Source: Atlantibacter sp. RC6 (GTDB lineage Bacteria; Pseudomonadota; Gammaproteobacteria; Enterobacterales; Enterobacteriaceae). From it: DNA of 64,000 bases. Both the position numbers and the translations under genes were made by a program. Under the pieces are notes generated by a model. That model did no database searches. It was not told where the DNA came from and saw only the letters and a program-made list of their open reading frames with translations. This document shows positions 1-13,170 of this stretch, piece by piece. How positions within the stretch are numbered: the stretch's first letter is position 1; the number at the start of each line of letters is the position of its first letter. The stretch is taken from the NCBI RefSeq assembly GCF_014193285.1, contig NZ_JACHZE010000001.1:248001-312000 (forward strand). The letters run 5' to 3'.

Positions 1-229
1 TATCGCGCTGCGCTTTCATGATTTCACGAATTTGCTGCTTCTGCGCGTCGGTCAGATTGAGATTGTTAAACATCATGTCATGGTGCGGGCCACGCATGCC
101 TTTATGGTAGGGCTGCACGTTGGTTGCGTCCGGCGCGGTAGCCGTGGTCGCGGTTTCTGCCGCATGCGCCAGATTCGCTGCGCCCAGCGCCAGAGAGGTA
201 GCCATTACAATCGCAGTTAATTTACGCAT
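1..229 (-). CDS. spy: Spy periplasmic chaperone (partial, C-terminus outside window)
   Basis: Spy is an ATP-independent periplasmic chaperone of the Spy/CpxP family, induced by envelope stress through BaeSR and Cpx. The start codon is the ATG at 229-227, preceded by an AGGATAG-type ribosome site. The first ~23 residues form a signal peptide (MRKLTAIVMATSLALG... ending LAHA before AETATT). The mature part then shows the family signature HDMMFNNLNLTDAQKQQIR, the start of the LTxxQ helical cradle. The gene is cut by the window edge after about 76 codons. It lies upstream of astE on the same strand, as in K-12. Identification rests on the signal peptide, the LTxxQ motif and synteny. Confidence 0.93.
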   Translation of the reverse strand, partial: MRKLTAIVMATSLALGAANLAHAAETATTATAPDATNVQPYHKGMRGPHHDMMFNNLNLTDAQKQQIREIMKAQRD

Positions 230-578
230 ATCACTATCCTTTATTTCAGTTTATTTTTCGGCACATTTGCCGTGTTGACGAGAATAAGTGTACGTGGTGC
301 AACGTCAAGTATTCAGAGTCTGGGTAAAGCATTGAAAGTGTAAAAAACAATAAACGATCAATTATGGAGAAAATATGAAAAAAACAAGGAGAGTGGCAAG
401 AAAATAATTCAACTCGCTGATAAAACAGGAAATGTGCAGAGAGTATACGTTTTGCCCGCTGATAAATAAAGCGCTTGCCAGGATAAATCCGGATAAATTG
501 AAGATCCGTTGAAAATTAAACCCCGTTAAGGGATGCACCGGTGCGTAATAAATATCCGCACCGGCAGAAATAATCCCG
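230..578. other. Intergenic region upstream of spy and downstream of astE
   Basis: This 349-bp AT-rich gap holds the spy promoter region and the end of the ast operon. GTAAA elements at 324-328 and 340-344 resemble CpxR half-sites (consensus GTAAA-N5-GTAAA), but their spacing is longer than consensus, so the match is weak. No convincing terminator for astE was found. A very short possible coding sequence (375-469) is listed separately. Confidence 0.4.
375..469 (+). other. Possible 31-codon small ORF split by a -1 frameshift
   Basis: An ATG at 375 lies five bases after TGGAG and encodes MKKTRRVARK before a TAA at 405. If the frame moves back one base at the AAAA run (401-404), translation continues for about 21 more codons (IIQLADKTGNVQRV...LPADK) to a TAA at 467. 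The continuation looks protein-like and basic. This could be a tiny gene broken by a lost A, a slippage-dependent gene, a sequencing error, or chance. I do not recognise the peptide. Confidence 0.2.
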
Positions 579-1541
579 TCAGGTTATCTCTTTGAGCATT
601 AACCCGGCCCGCAGGCCGAGCGCCACGTTGGGATTCGGGAACAACACATATTCAGTGTCGTTGGCTACCCGGTACGCCGTTGCGCCATCCTCCGCCAGCA
701 GCGTGCCGCGCGCAAAAGCGGTAAAGTTCTGAGTCTGGGCCGACATATGCAGCACAAACGCCTCGCTTTGCCGGGTGATCTGCTGGGCCACTTCGTAGCG
801 CAGCGGCTGGGCGTTGAGATGTTCAGTGGGCACGCCTGCCAGCAGCGCCCGCAACGCCGCTTTGGTCACGTCAAACTGAGTGAGATCGTTTTGCCCGAAC
901 GGCTGCGCTTTCCCTAACTCCAGGGTGCAGCTTTGCGCATCAAAATGATCGCTGCTGAAGTGGGTAAAGGTGCCGCCGGGGGCGCGATGGAATACCAGCG
1001 CCTGCAATCCGGCGTCGGCCATCCAGTCTAAAAACGCGGTCTCATAGGGTGTTTTACGCGCCGGGAACACGCCGAAGCGCGGATGATACGAACTGCGGAT
1101 AGCGGTATGCATATCCAGATGCCAGGCCGGACCGGCGCAGGTCAAGAAGCGTTCCACACAGTGCTCAAGCACGCAGGCGCGCCGGGTTTCGCCGCTTTCC
1201 GGGAAATTCTGCCAGCGGCCGCTGAACATGCGGTTCATATCGTCAGTGAGGTAGCGCTTGCCCGCGCGCAGGGCCGCCGGATTGCCCAGAATCACCAGCA
1301 GCGGGCGCGCCAGGGCAATATCGCCGTGATGCAGCGCTTCCATTAGCGCATCGAGCATTTCTACCGGGGCGGTTTCGTTGCCGTGAATGCCCGCCGACAG
1401 CACCAGCGCCGGCAGCGTTGCCTGATGCGGCACCAGTTCGACGACCCCTTCGTCCCACCACGTCCAGCGAAACTGCGCCGTCTCGCCACACCGCCTGGCA
1501 GGGGTCTCTCCTGCCAGGGTGTACGCCAAAAACTCCTGCAT
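579..1541 (-). CDS. astE: Succinylglutamate desuccinylase
   Basis: Last step of the ammonia-producing arginine succinyltransferase (AST) pathway: N-succinylglutamate is hydrolysed to succinate and glutamate in the cytoplasm. The 320-residue protein has the M14/aspartoacylase-type zinc site: H53 and E56 in GIHGNETAP and H145 in HLDMHTA. The NPAALRAGKRYLTDDMNRMF block is also typical of AstE. The start ATG at 1541 follows AAGGTGATGGT. It is the promoter-distal gene of astCADBE, nine bases after astB, with the same order as K-12. Confidence 0.96.
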   Translation of the reverse strand: MQEFLAYTLAGETPARRCGETAQFRWTWWDEGVVELVPHQATLPALVLSAGIHGNETAPVEMLDALMEALHHGDIALARPLLVILGNPAALRAGKRYLTDDMNRMFSGRWQNFPESGETRRACVLEHCVERFLTCAGPAWHLDMHTAIRSSYHPRFGVFPARKTPYETAFLDWMADAGLQALVFHRAPGGTFTHFSSDHFDAQSCTLELGKAQPFGQNDLTQFDVTKAALRALLAGVPTEHLNAQPLRYEVAQQITRQSEAFVLHMSAQTQNFTAFARGTLLAEDGATAYRVANDTEYVLFPNPNVALGLRAGLMLKEIT

Positions 1542-1550
1542 ACCATCACC

Positions 1551-5384
<3,834 letters not shown>

Positions 5385-5388
<4 letters not shown>

Positions 5389-6605
5389 GTTGGCGTCTTC
5401 GCAATCAGGCGTTCGCAAGCGCGGGCGAAGCGTTCCAGTCCAGCGCTGATCTCCTCATCGCTGATAATCAGCGACGGGGCGAAGCGCACCACGTTGGCCC
5501 CGGCGATCAGCACCATCGCACCCTCTTCCGCCGCCAGTTGGGAAATCTCTTTAGCGCGCCCGGCGTAGCTGTCGCTCAGCACGCAGCCGATCAGCAGACC
5601 GACGCCGCGCACCGCTTTGAACAGCCCGTGTTTACGGTTGATGGCCTCGATTTGCTCCACAATGGCGTCATGGCGCTGTTTGACGCCGTTCAGCACTTCC
5701 GGGGTATTGACGATTTCCAGCACTTTACCGGCCACCGCGCCCGCCAGCGGGTTGCCGCCGTAGGTGGTGCCGTGGGTGCCGACGGTCATTGAGCGGGAGA
5801 ACTGTTCGCGGGTCAGCATCGCGCCAATCGGGAAACCGCCGCCCAGCGCTTTGGCAGTGGACAGTACGTCCGGCGTTACGCCGTAGTGCATATAGGCGTA
5901 CAGCGAGCCGGTACGGCCCACGCCGGTTTGCACTTCATCAAAAATCAGCAGCGCGTTGTGGCGGTCGCACAATTCGCGCAGCCCTTTCAGGAAGGCTGGC
6001 TCTGCGGGCACCACACCGCCCTCGCCCTGAATCGGCTCGACGATCACCGCGCAGGTGTTATCGTCAATCAGCGCGGCGGCGGATTGCAGATCGTTATAGA
6101 CCGCATGGGAAATATCCGGCGGCAGCGGCGCAAAGTCCTGGGAATAAGCCGGTTGGCCGCCCGCGGTTACGGTAAACAGGGTGCGCCCGTGGAAGGCGTT
6201 TTTGAACGCCACGATGCCGCTTTTCTGCGGACCAAAGTTGTCGTGGGCATATTTACGCGCCAGTTTCAGCGCCGCTTCGTTGGCCTCTGCCCCGGAGTTA
6301 CAGAAGAACACCCGGTCGGCGAAGGTGGCGTCAATCAGCTGCTTCGCCAGGCGCAAAATCGGTTCGTTGGTGTAGCCGTTGCCGGTATGCCACAGTTTCC
6401 CGGCCTGCGCTTCCAGCGCTTTACGCAGTTCAGGATTGGCATGGCCCAGGGCGTTTACCGCGATACCACCGGCAAAATCGATATAAGATTTGCCCTGTTG
6501 ATCCCATAACGTGGATCGCTCTGCCCGAACCGGCACAAAAGGCGCTGGCGCGTAAACCGGAATCATCCATTCATCAAAATTCTGGCGGGTGATTGACGAA
6601 GACAT
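5385..6605 (-). CDS. astC: Succinylornithine transaminase
   Basis: PLP-dependent class III aminotransferase that moves the delta-amino group of succinylornithine to 2-oxoglutarate (third AST step). It can overlap functionally with the ArgD acetylornithine transaminase. The PLP lysine is K252 in [11 protein letters not shown], and the cofactor motif [12 protein letters not shown] and substrate region [14 protein letters not shown] are present. Length is 406 residues. It is the first gene of astCADBE, transcribed leftward from a sigma-54 promoter at about 6.69 kb. Confidence 0.96.
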
Positions 6606-6678
6606 AGCGACCTCACTGGTAAATTAATGGTTGTTTAAATGTTAAGAAATATGATGTGTTTGCACCCTGAATGTAGAT

Positions 6679-6695
6679 TGCAGACTTCGTGCCAG
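6679..6695 (-). promoter_or_regulatory. Sigma-54 promoter of the ast operon
   Basis: Reading the minus strand, TGGCAC (6694-6689), five bases, then CTGCA (6683-6679) match the -24/-12 consensus TGGCAC-N5-TTGCA with one mismatch and correct spacing. It lies 74 bases upstream of the astC start. In E. coli the ast operon is NtrC- and sigma-54-dependent, so position and sequence agree with known regulation. Confidence 0.85.
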
Positions 6696-6757
6696 CCAGC
6701 GGTAAAAATGCATAACGGAGGATTAAGGAAGGAATATCAATAACTTAAAAACCAGCA

Positions 6758-6789
6758 TTATTCACTTAAACTGCATAAATAGTGAATAA
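6758..6789. promoter_or_regulatory. Candidate ArgR operator region upstream of astC
   Basis: A perfect 9-bp inverted repeat, TTATTCACT (6758-6766) and AGTGAATAA (6781-6789), encloses TGCATAAATAGTGA (6772-6785). That 14-mer matches the ARG-box core TGAAT-N4-ATTCA at 7 of its 10 fixed positions. It sits 60-95 bp upstream of the sigma-54 element, where ArgR is known to activate astC in enterics. Whether ArgR or another dimeric regulator binds here is inference. Confidence 0.45.
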
Positions 6790-7026
6790 CCATCTGATAA
6801 AGCGGCCTGCGCATCACGATTTGTCGAGATATTATTCATTGATAAAATATAATTCTGGATTTGTGATCGCAGAGGGGATTTGCTCAGGCTGTGAGCGCTT
6901 TTTTAGGGCAATGTGCGCCATTTTGGTGCTTTCCGCGCCCGAAAAAGGGGGTTGCACAACAGCGGGCATGCGGCCTCGATTTCTGCTACCATCCAGCCAC
7001 TTATTGCTCTTGTAACGGCAGCGACT

Positions 7027-7833
7027 ATGAAATTCGTCTCTTTTAATATCAACGGCCTGCGCGCCCGCCCTCATCAACTTGAAGCGATTGTTGAAAAACA
7101 CCAGCCCGATGTGATCGGTTTGCAGGAAACCAAAGTCCACGACGATATGTTCCCTCTCGAAGAGGTGGCGAAGCTGGGCTACAACGTGTTTTACCACGGC
7201 CAGAAAGGCCATTACGGCGTGGCGCTGCTCACCAAAGAGACCCCGGTTGCGGTGCGTCGCGGCTTCCCGGATGACGACGAAGAAGCCCAGCGCCGCATTA
7301 TCATTGCCGAAGTGCCGTCGCCGCTCGGCAATCTGACAGTGATTAACGGCTATTTCCCGCAGGGTGAAAGCCGCGACCATCCCACCAAGTTCCCGGCCAA
7401 AGAGAAGTTTTACCACAACCTGCAACAGGTGCTGGAAACCGAGCTGAGCAAAGAGAATCCGGTGCTGATTATGGGCGATATGAATATCAGCCCCACGGAC
7501 CTGGATATCGGCATCGGCGAAGAGAGCCGCAAACGCTGGTTGCGCGCCGGCAAGTGCTCTTTCCTGCCGGAAGAGCGCGAATGGCTGGGCCGCCTGCTGA
7601 ACTGGGGGCTGGTGGATACCTTCCGTCACGCTAACCCAGAGACCCAGGATCGTTTCTCGTGGTTCGATTACCGCTCACGGGGTTTTGATGACAACCGCGG
7701 CCTGCGTATCGACCTGCTGCTGGCAAGCCATCCGCTGGCCGAGCGCTGCGTGGAAACCGGCATCGACTACGATATCCGCAGCATGGAAAAACCCTCCGAT
7801 CACGCGCCGGTGTGGGCGACCTTCAAGTTTTAA
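7027..7833 (+). CDS. xthA: Exodeoxyribonuclease III (AP endonuclease VI)
   Basis: Mg-dependent 3'-5' exonuclease, AP endonuclease and 3'-phosphatase of base excision repair. The EEP-fold motifs are [23 protein letters not shown] (metal Glu), [14 protein letters not shown] (Asp/Asn) and the terminal SDHAPVWA (catalytic His). The start at 7027 gives the 268-residue family length; the reading frame stays open back to 6913, but that part is not conserved. It is divergent from astC, and nudG follows 24 bases after its stop. Confidence 0.96.
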   Translation: MKFVSFNINGLRARPHQLEAIVEKHQPDVIGLQETKVHDDMFPLEEVAKLGYNVFYHGQKGHYGVALLTKETPVAVRRGFPDDDEEAQRRIIIAEVPSPLGNLTVINGYFPQGESRDHPTKFPAKEKFYHNLQQVLETELSKENPVLIMGDMNISPTDLDIGIGEESRKRWLRAGKCSFLPEEREWLGRLLNWGLVDTFRHANPETQDRFSWFDYRSRGFDDNRGLRIDLLLASHPLAERCVETGIDYDIRSMEKPSDHAPVWATFKF

Positions 7834-7857
7834 CAGCGCGGTATGGCGGAGTCAGCA

Positions 7858-8271
7858 ATGAAAGAAATTGATGTGGTGGCCGCCATTCTGGAGCGCGACG
7901 GGGAAATTCTGCTGGCCCAGCGCCCGCCAGAAGGCGACCAGCCAGGCCTGTGGGAATTTCCCGGCGGTAAAGTGGAAGCGGGCGAAAGCCAGCGTGAGGC
8001 ATTAATTCGCGAACTACGTGAAGAACTGGCGATTGTCGCCGCGCCCGCGCGCTATGTGGCAAGCTACAGTTGGCCGGTCAGCGGGCGAATGATCCATCTT
8101 CACGCCTGGCATGTGCCTGTGTGGGAGGGGGAATTGCAGCAGTTGAGCCACAGCGCTCTGGTGTGGTGCCTGCCCGCTGACGCCAGCCGTTACGCGCTGG
8201 CCCCGGCGGATATCCCGCTGTTAAACGCCTTTATGGCTTTACGCGCCGCCACACCAGCGGATGGGTGCTGA
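7858..8271 (+). CDS. nudG: Nudix (CTP/modified pyrimidine) pyrophosphohydrolase
   Basis: Small cytoplasmic Nudix hydrolase that cleaves CTP and oxidised or methylated pyrimidine triphosphates. The Nudix box spans GGKVEAGESQREALIREL plus REELAI; the Gly near the end of the consensus (EExGU) is Ala here. GLWEFPGGK precedes the box. I start at the ATG at 7858 (MKEIDVV), eight bases after CGGAG, giving 137 residues; an in-frame ATG at 7843 would add five residues. The 3' end overlaps ynjH (convergent) by 41 bases. Confidence 0.93.
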   Translation: MKEIDVVAAILERDGEILLAQRPPEGDQPGLWEFPGGKVEAGESQREALIRELREELAIVAAPARYVASYSWPVSGRMIHLHAWHVPVWEGELQQLSHSALVWCLPADASRYALAPADIPLLNAFMALRAATPADGC

Positions 8272-8503
8272 TGGTTGACTCATCCCGCTGGCACTGCAAC
8301 AGCACGCCTTCCGCTTTGATTACCGCCCCTTCGGAATAGTTTTGGTCCTGATAAACGCAGCACTGATTGCAGGGCTGCGCCCGTTGCCCGCCGGAACTGA
8401 ACACCTCGGCGGGCACGTTGACATCCACATCCGGGCGATAGCGATCTGCCGCCGCAGGCAGTGCCACGCTCAGCGCTAAGGCCGTCGCTAATACCATCTT
8501 CAT
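8231..8503 (-). CDS. ynjH: YnjH, DUF1496 small secreted protein
   Basis: A 90-residue protein with an N-terminal signal peptide (MKMVLATALALSVALPAAA) followed by the DUF1496 core: DRYRPDVDVNVP, PCNQCCVYQDQNYSEGA and HPLVWRRVKP. Three cysteines in PCNQCC suggest disulphides or metal binding in the periplasm. Function is unknown in E. coli. The gene is convergent with, and overlaps, nudG, as in K-12. Confidence 0.9.
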   Translation of the reverse strand: MKMVLATALALSVALPAAADRYRPDVDVNVPAEVFSSGGQRAQPCNQCCVYQDQNYSEGAVIKAEGVLLQCQRDESTISTHPLVWRRVKP

Positions 8504-8656
8504 TTTCTGTTCCTTTTATGCAGCCGGTTAACCCCGCGTTATTGCTAATAATATAGCCGCCGCGCTCCCGCCTCGTAGGTCGAAAAGCCCTGTTTTTTGC
8601 CATCATTTTTTCTAATGGCTGGCTGAAAAAAATCCCGTGACAGGGTCAATTTTTGC

Positions 8657-8687
8657 TTGATTTAAAGCCTGACGTCGATGGTATAGT
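8657..8687 (+). promoter_or_regulatory. Candidate gdhA sigma-70 promoter
   Basis: TATAGT at 8682-8687 is a good -10. TTGATT at 8657-8662 is a possible -35 with a 19-bp spacer, slightly long. The element lies 72 bp upstream of the gdhA start. Nac and other nitrogen control of gdhA is known in enterics, but I could not identify a specific site. Confidence 0.4.
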
Positions 8688-8759
8688 CTTTTGTGTTGCA
8701 TTTTTATGCAGGAATATTACAAATAAAATCAATTCATTCATAGCAGGAGCTTATGGTTT

Positions 8760-10103
8760 ATGGGACAGACTTTATCACTGACGCAGTTTCTCAATACCGT
8801 TGCCGCGCGCGATCCGCACCAGGTTGAATTTTCACAGGCCGTACGTGAAGTGATGACCACCCTGTGGCCGTTTATTGAACAGAATCCGCGTTACCGCAAC
8901 AACGCCCTGCTGGAGCGGCTGGTGGAGCCGGAGCGCGTGATCCAGTTCCGGGTGGTATGGGTGGACGATCGCAACCAGGTGCAGGTTAATCGCGCGTGGC
9001 GCGTGCAGTTCAACTCTGCCATCGGCCCGTTTAAAGGCGGGATGCGTTTTCACCCGACGGTAAACCTGTCGATCCTTAAGTTCCTCGGCTTCGAGCAAAC
9101 CTTTAAAAACGCCCTCACCACCCTGCCTATGGGCGGCGGTAAGGGCGGCAGCGATTTCGATCCGAAAGGCAAAAGCGACGGTGAAATTATGCGCTTCTGC
9201 CAGGCGCTGATGACCGAACTGTACCGGCATCTGGGGGCGGATACCGATGTGCCTGCGGGCGATATCGGCGTGGGCGGTCGTGAAGTGGGCTACATGGCCG
9301 GGATGATGAAAAAGCTCTCTAATAACACCGCCTGCGTGTTTACCGGCAAAGGCCTGTCGTTCGGCGGTAGCCTGATTCGACCAGAAGCCACCGGCTATGG
9401 ATTAATCTATTTTGTCGATGCGATGCTGAAACAGCACGGTCTGGGGATGGAAGGGATGCGCGTGGCGGTCTCCGGCTCCGGCAACGTCGCGCAGTATGCC
9501 ATTGAGAAAGCGATGGCGTTTGGCGCGCGCGTGGTCACAGCGTCAGACTCCAACGGCACCGTGGTGGACGAAGCCGGTTTCACCCAGGAAAAACTTGACC
9601 GCCTGTGTGAAATCAAAGCCAGCCGCGATGGCCGCGTCGCTGATTACGCCCGCGAGTTTGGTCTGACTTATCTGGAAGGCAAACAGCCTTGGGGTGTGCC
9701 GGTGGATATCGCTCTGCCGTGCGCGACCCAGAACGAGCTGGATACCGACGCTGCGCGCACCCTGATTGCCAACGGCGTGAAAGTGGTGGCTGAAGGCGCC
9801 AACATGCCGACCACCATCGAAGCCACCGATCTGTTCCTCGAAGCGGGCGTGCTGTTTGCCCCGGGCAAAGCCGCCAACGCGGGCGGTGTGGCGACTTCTG
9901 GCCTGGAAATGGCGCAAAACGCCGCGCGCATGGGCTGGAAAGCCGAGAAAGTTGATGCCCGTCTGCACCACATCATGCTGGATATTCACCAGGCTTGCGT
10001 GGCGTGGGGTGAGCAGGATAAGCAGGTTAACTACGTACGCGGCGCGAATATCGCCGGGTTTGTAAAAGTGGCCGACGCGATGTTTGCGCAAGGCGTCATT
10101 TAA
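8760..10103 (+). CDS. gdhA: NADP-specific glutamate dehydrogenase
   Basis: Reductive amination of 2-oxoglutarate to glutamate with NADPH, the low-energy route of ammonia assimilation used under ammonium sufficiency. The 447-residue protein carries the catalytic-lysine motifs GPFKGGMRFHP and PMGGGKGGSDFDPKG, and the dinucleotide-binding segment RVAVSGSGNVAQYA. GKAANAGGVATSGLEMAQN near the C-terminus is diagnostic. The start MGQTLSLTQF at 8760 aligns with the E. coli N-terminus; an ATG at 8753 is out of frame. Confidence 0.97.
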   Translation: MGQTLSLTQFLNTVAARDPHQVEFSQAVREVMTTLWPFIEQNPRYRNNALLERLVEPERVIQFRVVWVDDRNQVQVNRAWRVQFNSAIGPFKGGMRFHPTVNLSILKFLGFEQTFKNALTTLPMGGGKGGSDFDPKGKSDGEIMRFCQALMTELYRHLGADTDVPAGDIGVGGREVGYMAGMMKKLSNNTACVFTGKGLSFGGSLIRPEATGYGLIYFVDAMLKQHGLGMEGMRVAVSGSGNVAQYAIEKAMAFGARVVTASDSNGTVVDEAGFTQEKLDRLCEIKASRDGRVADYAREFGLTYLEGKQPWGVPVDIALPCATQNELDTDAARTLIANGVKVVAEGANMPTTIEATDLFLEAGVLFAPGKAANAGGVATSGLEMAQNAARMGWKAEKVDARLHHIMLDIHQACVAWGEQDKQVNYVRGANIAGFVKVADAMFAQGVI

Positions 10104-10109
10104 TGAACA

Positions 10110-10137
10110 ATGCCGCCTGCGCAACGGCAGGCGGCAT
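10110..10137. terminator. Hairpin between convergent gdhA and topB
   Basis: ATGCCGCCTGC (10110-10120) and GCAGGCGGCAT (10127-10137) form a perfect 11-bp stem with a six-base loop. There is no long T-run on either side, so it may act with partner factors or protect both mRNA ends. Confidence 0.6.
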
Positions 10138-10144
10138 GGGTTAA

Positions 10145-12079
10145 TCAGGCCGGTGACGGGGGCGTGTCCGGTTTCTTTTTCCGTTTGGTAAAACGCCCTT
10201 TCCCTTCCCCTTTTGCCTCCGGCGCGATCAATCCACGAAACTGACGAACCGGCGTGACGCGCGCCTGGTCGATCAGCGAGTAGAGGGTCTGCACCAGCGG
10301 CTCCATAAAGTCCTGGTAACGGCGCTGCTTTTCGCTGATCTGGGTCAGCACCGATTCCCAGTGCGCAGTCATATCCGGTCTGGCGGCCTGTTCGGGCAGC
10401 GAGTGGATTAACGCGCGTCCCGCCTCGGTGGAGTGGATATAGCGGCCCTTTTTCACCAGGAAGCTGCGTTTAAACAGCAATTCGATGATCCCGGCGCGCG
10501 TCGCTTCGGTGCCTAATCCATCGGTGGCGCGCAGGATCTTCTTGAGGTCTTTATCCTGCACAAAACGTGCGATACCGGTCATGGCCGACAGCAGCGTGGC
10601 GTCGGTGAAATGGCGCGGCGGCTGGGTTTGCCGCTCCACCACTTCGCCGTGCTCGCACAGCAACTGGTCGCCTTTCGCCACGACCGGCAACGGCGTGCCG
10701 TCGTTATCCTCATCGCGCTCTTTGGCCCCCAGCAGTGCGCGCCAGCCCGCTTCCGCCAGGAATCGCGCTTTGGCGATAAACTTGCCGCCGGCAATATCCA
10801 GTTCGATGGTGCATTTACGAAACACCGCATCGGCGCAAAACTGCATCAGATACTGACGGGCGATCAGGTTGTAGACTTTCGCCTCATCCTGAGACAGCGA
10901 CACGGTAGAGCTGCGCGCGGTGGGGATAATGGCGTGGTGGGCGTCGACCTTTTTATCGTCCCAGCAGCGGTTACGCAGATCGGCATCCACCGCAGGCTGC
11001 GGCAGCAAATCTTTGGCATGGACGCTGATGGCGTTGATAACCGCGTGGCGTCCGGCGTAATGCTCTTCAGGCAGATAGCGGCTATCCGAGCGCGGATACG
11101 TGATCAGCTTATGGGTTTCATACAGCTTCTGGCAGATATCCAGCACGTTCTGGGCGCTCAGGCCAAAGCGTTTGGCGGCCTCGATTTGCAGCGCCGACAA
11201 GGAGAACGGCAGCGGCGCGGGTTCGTTTTCTCGCTTGTCGGCCCAGGACGTGACGTCCGCCGGCTGGCCGGCGATACGCTTCACCACGTGTTCGGCCAGC
11301 GCCCGGTTGAGCAAACGTCCCTCTTCGTCCTGGTGCGGCTCGCAGGCTTCGCTGGGCTGCCACACCGCCACAAAACGTTCCTCTTTCGGCGTGACGATAT
11401 GCGCTTTCACTTCGAAATAGTCTTTGGCGACGAAATTTTCGATCTCTTCATCGCGCCGTACCACCAGCCCTAACACCGGGGTTTGTACCCGGCCCACCGA
11501 CAGTACGCCCTGATAGCCCGCGTTGCGGCCCAACAGCGTCCAGGCGCGGGTCATATTGATGCCGTACAGCCAGTCGGCGCGGGCGCGGGCCAGCGCCGAA
11601 ACGCACAGCGGGACAAACTCGCTGTTGGAACGCAAACGGGAGATCGCTCGCTCTACCGCCTGGGGGTTGAGATCGTTAATCAGGCAGCGCTGCACCTGTT
11701 TACGTTTCTCCGGAGAGAGCGCCAGATAATCCAGCACTTCATCCACCAGCAGTTGCCCTTCGCGATCCGGGTCACCGGCGTGAACCACTTCGCTGGCGTC
11801 GGCGAGCAGTTTCTTGATCACATTAAGCTGCTTCGCCACTGACGGACGCGGCTGTAGCTGCCATTTTTGCGGGACGATAGGCAAGTCGGCCAGGTTCCAG
11901 CGGGCGTAGCGGCTGTCATACACGTCCGGCTGCGCCTGCTCCAGCAGGTGGCCCACGCACCAGGTTACCACCTGATCGTTACCGCAGGCGATAAAGCCCT
12001 CGCCGCGCCGGTGGGGCTTGGGCAGCACATCGGCAATCGCGCGGGCGAGGCTGGGTTTTTCGGCAATAAATAACCGCAT
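10145..12079 (-). CDS. topB: DNA topoisomerase III
   Basis: Type IA topoisomerase that decatenates replication intermediates and resolves recombination structures. The TOPRIM domain (residues ~1-150) has the acidic motif [12 protein letters not shown], and the catalytic tyrosine is Y328 in [20 protein letters not shown] and [14 protein letters not shown] are also typical. The C-terminus is Lys/Arg-rich ([12 protein letters not shown]), the DNA-binding tail. At 644 residues it is slightly shorter than the 653 of E. coli. It starts four bases after the selD stop, so the two are co-transcribed. Confidence 0.96.
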   Translation of the reverse strand: MRLFIAEKPSLARAIADVLPKPHRRGEGFIACGNDQVVTWCVGHLLEQAQPDVYDSRYARWNLADLPIVPQKWQLQPRPSVAKQLNVIKKLLADASEVVHAGDPDREGQLLVDEVLDYLALSPEKRKQVQRCLINDLNPQAVERAISRLRSNSEFVPLCVSALARARADWLYGINMTRAWTLLGRNAGYQGVLSVGRVQTPVLGLVVRRDEEIENFVAKDYFEVKAHIVTPKEERFVAVWQPSEACEPHQDEEGRLLNRALAEHVVKRIAGQPADVTSWADKRENEPAPLPFSLSALQIEAAKRFGLSAQNVLDICQKLYETHKLITYPRSDSRYLPEEHYAGRHAVINAISVHAKDLLPQPAVDADLRNRCWDDKKVDAHHAIIPTARSSTVSLSQDEAKVYNLIARQYLMQFCADAVFRKCTIELDIAGGKFIAKARFLAEAGWRALLGAKERDEDNDGTPLPVVAKGDQLLCEHGEVVERQTQPPRHFTDATLLSAMTGIARFVQDKDLKKILRATDGLGTEATRAGIIELLFKRSFLVKKGRYIHSTEAGRALIHSLPEQAARPDMTAHWESVLTQISEKQRRYQDFMEPLVQTLYSLIDQARVTPVRQFRGLIAPEAKGEGKGRFTKRKKKPDTPPSPA

Positions 12080-12083
12080 TGTG

Positions 12084-13124
12084 TTAGCGGATCTCGATCA
12101 TCGGGCGGCCACCGCGGGCGGTTTTCAGTTCGCCGATGGCGGTCAGGGTGATGCCGTGACGGGCAGCGACCTCGGCCACATCCCGTTCAGAACCCGGCTC
12201 AACCGCCAGCAACAGGCCGCCGGAAGTTTGCGGATCGCACAGCAGATCGCGCCAGTGCGGCGGCATGTCGCCCATCAAATGGCCATAGCTGGCGAAGTTG
12301 CGGCTGCAACCGCCCGGCGCGCAGCCTTTGGCGATGTACTCTTCCACACCCGGCAGCTTCGGCACATCCTGATACCAGATTTCCGCCTGCAAGCCCGCGC
12401 CCTGACACACTTCGCTCAGGTGGCCCAGCAGGCCGAAGCCGGTAACGTCGGTCATGGCTTTAACGCCGTCAATTTCCGCGAAATCCGCGCCTGCTTTGTT
12501 CATCTGGCACATCACTTCCGTCGCCAGCCCGGCGTGCTCGTCGCGCAGCAGGTTCTTTTTACCGGCGGTGGTTAGCACACCAATGCCCAGCGGCTTGGTG
12601 AGATACAGTTTGCAGCCCGCGGTGGCGGTGCTGTTGCGCTTAACGCGTTCGGTAGGCACCACGCCGGTGACTGCCAGCCCGAAGATCGGTTCCGGCGCGT
12701 CGATAGAGTGACCGCCCGCCAGCGCAATTCCCGCCTGCTGGCAGGCGTGGCGGCCGCCTTCAATCACCTGGGCGGCGATTTCCGGGGCCAGTTTATCTAC
12801 CGGCCAGCCCAGAATGGCAATCGCCATAATCGGCTTACCGCCCATGGCGAAGATGTCGCTGATGGCGTTGGTCGCGGCGATGCGGCCAAAATCGAACGGG
12901 TCGTCAACGATCGGCATAAAGAAGTCGGTGGTGCTGATCACGCAGGTGCCATTCCCCAGATCGTACACCGCCGCGTCGTCGCGGGTTTCGTTGCCCACTA
13001 ACAGTTGCGGGTCAATAAATTTGGCCTGGTTGCTATGCAGAATGGTTTCCAGCACTTTTGGGGAAATTTTGCAGCCGCACCCGGCACCGTGGCTGTACTG
13101 GGTTAAGCGAATGGCTTGGTTCAT
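12084..13124 (-). CDS. selD: Selenide, water dikinase (selenophosphate synthetase)
   Basis: Makes selenophosphate from ATP and selenide for selenocysteine and selenouridine synthesis. The catalytic motif [13 protein letters not shown] holds the essential Cys (not selenocysteine) and Lys; [11 protein letters not shown] and [11 protein letters not shown] are the ATP-binding parts of the PurM-like fold. I choose the ATG at 13124: AGGAG lies six bases upstream of it, whereas it directly abuts the ATG at 13130. That gives 346 residues (348 with the upstream start). It forms an operon with topB. Confidence 0.95.
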   Translation of the reverse strand: MNQAIRLTQYSHGAGCGCKISPKVLETILHSNQAKFIDPQLLVGNETRDDAAVYDLGNGTCVISTTDFFMPIVDDPFDFGRIAATNAISDIFAMGGKPIMAIAILGWPVDKLAPEIAAQVIEGGRHACQQAGIALAGGHSIDAPEPIFGLAVTGVVPTERVKRNSTATAGCKLYLTKPLGIGVLTTAGKKNLLRDEHAGLATEVMCQMNKAGADFAEIDGVKAMTDVTGFGLLGHLSEVCQGAGLQAEIWYQDVPKLPGVEEYIAKGCAPGGCSRNFASYGHLMGDMPPHWRDLLCDPQTSGGLLLAVEPGSERDVAEVAARHGITLTAIGELKTARGGRPMIEIR

Positions 13125-13170
13125 GGACATCTCCTGTCGATAGTTGACGCTTCATGTCATACAGGCTGTC

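Noticed and set aside
12084-13124. Selenocysteine (in-frame TGA) in SelD
   Set aside because: The catalytic position is an ordinary Cys codon in GAGCGC; no in-frame TGA.
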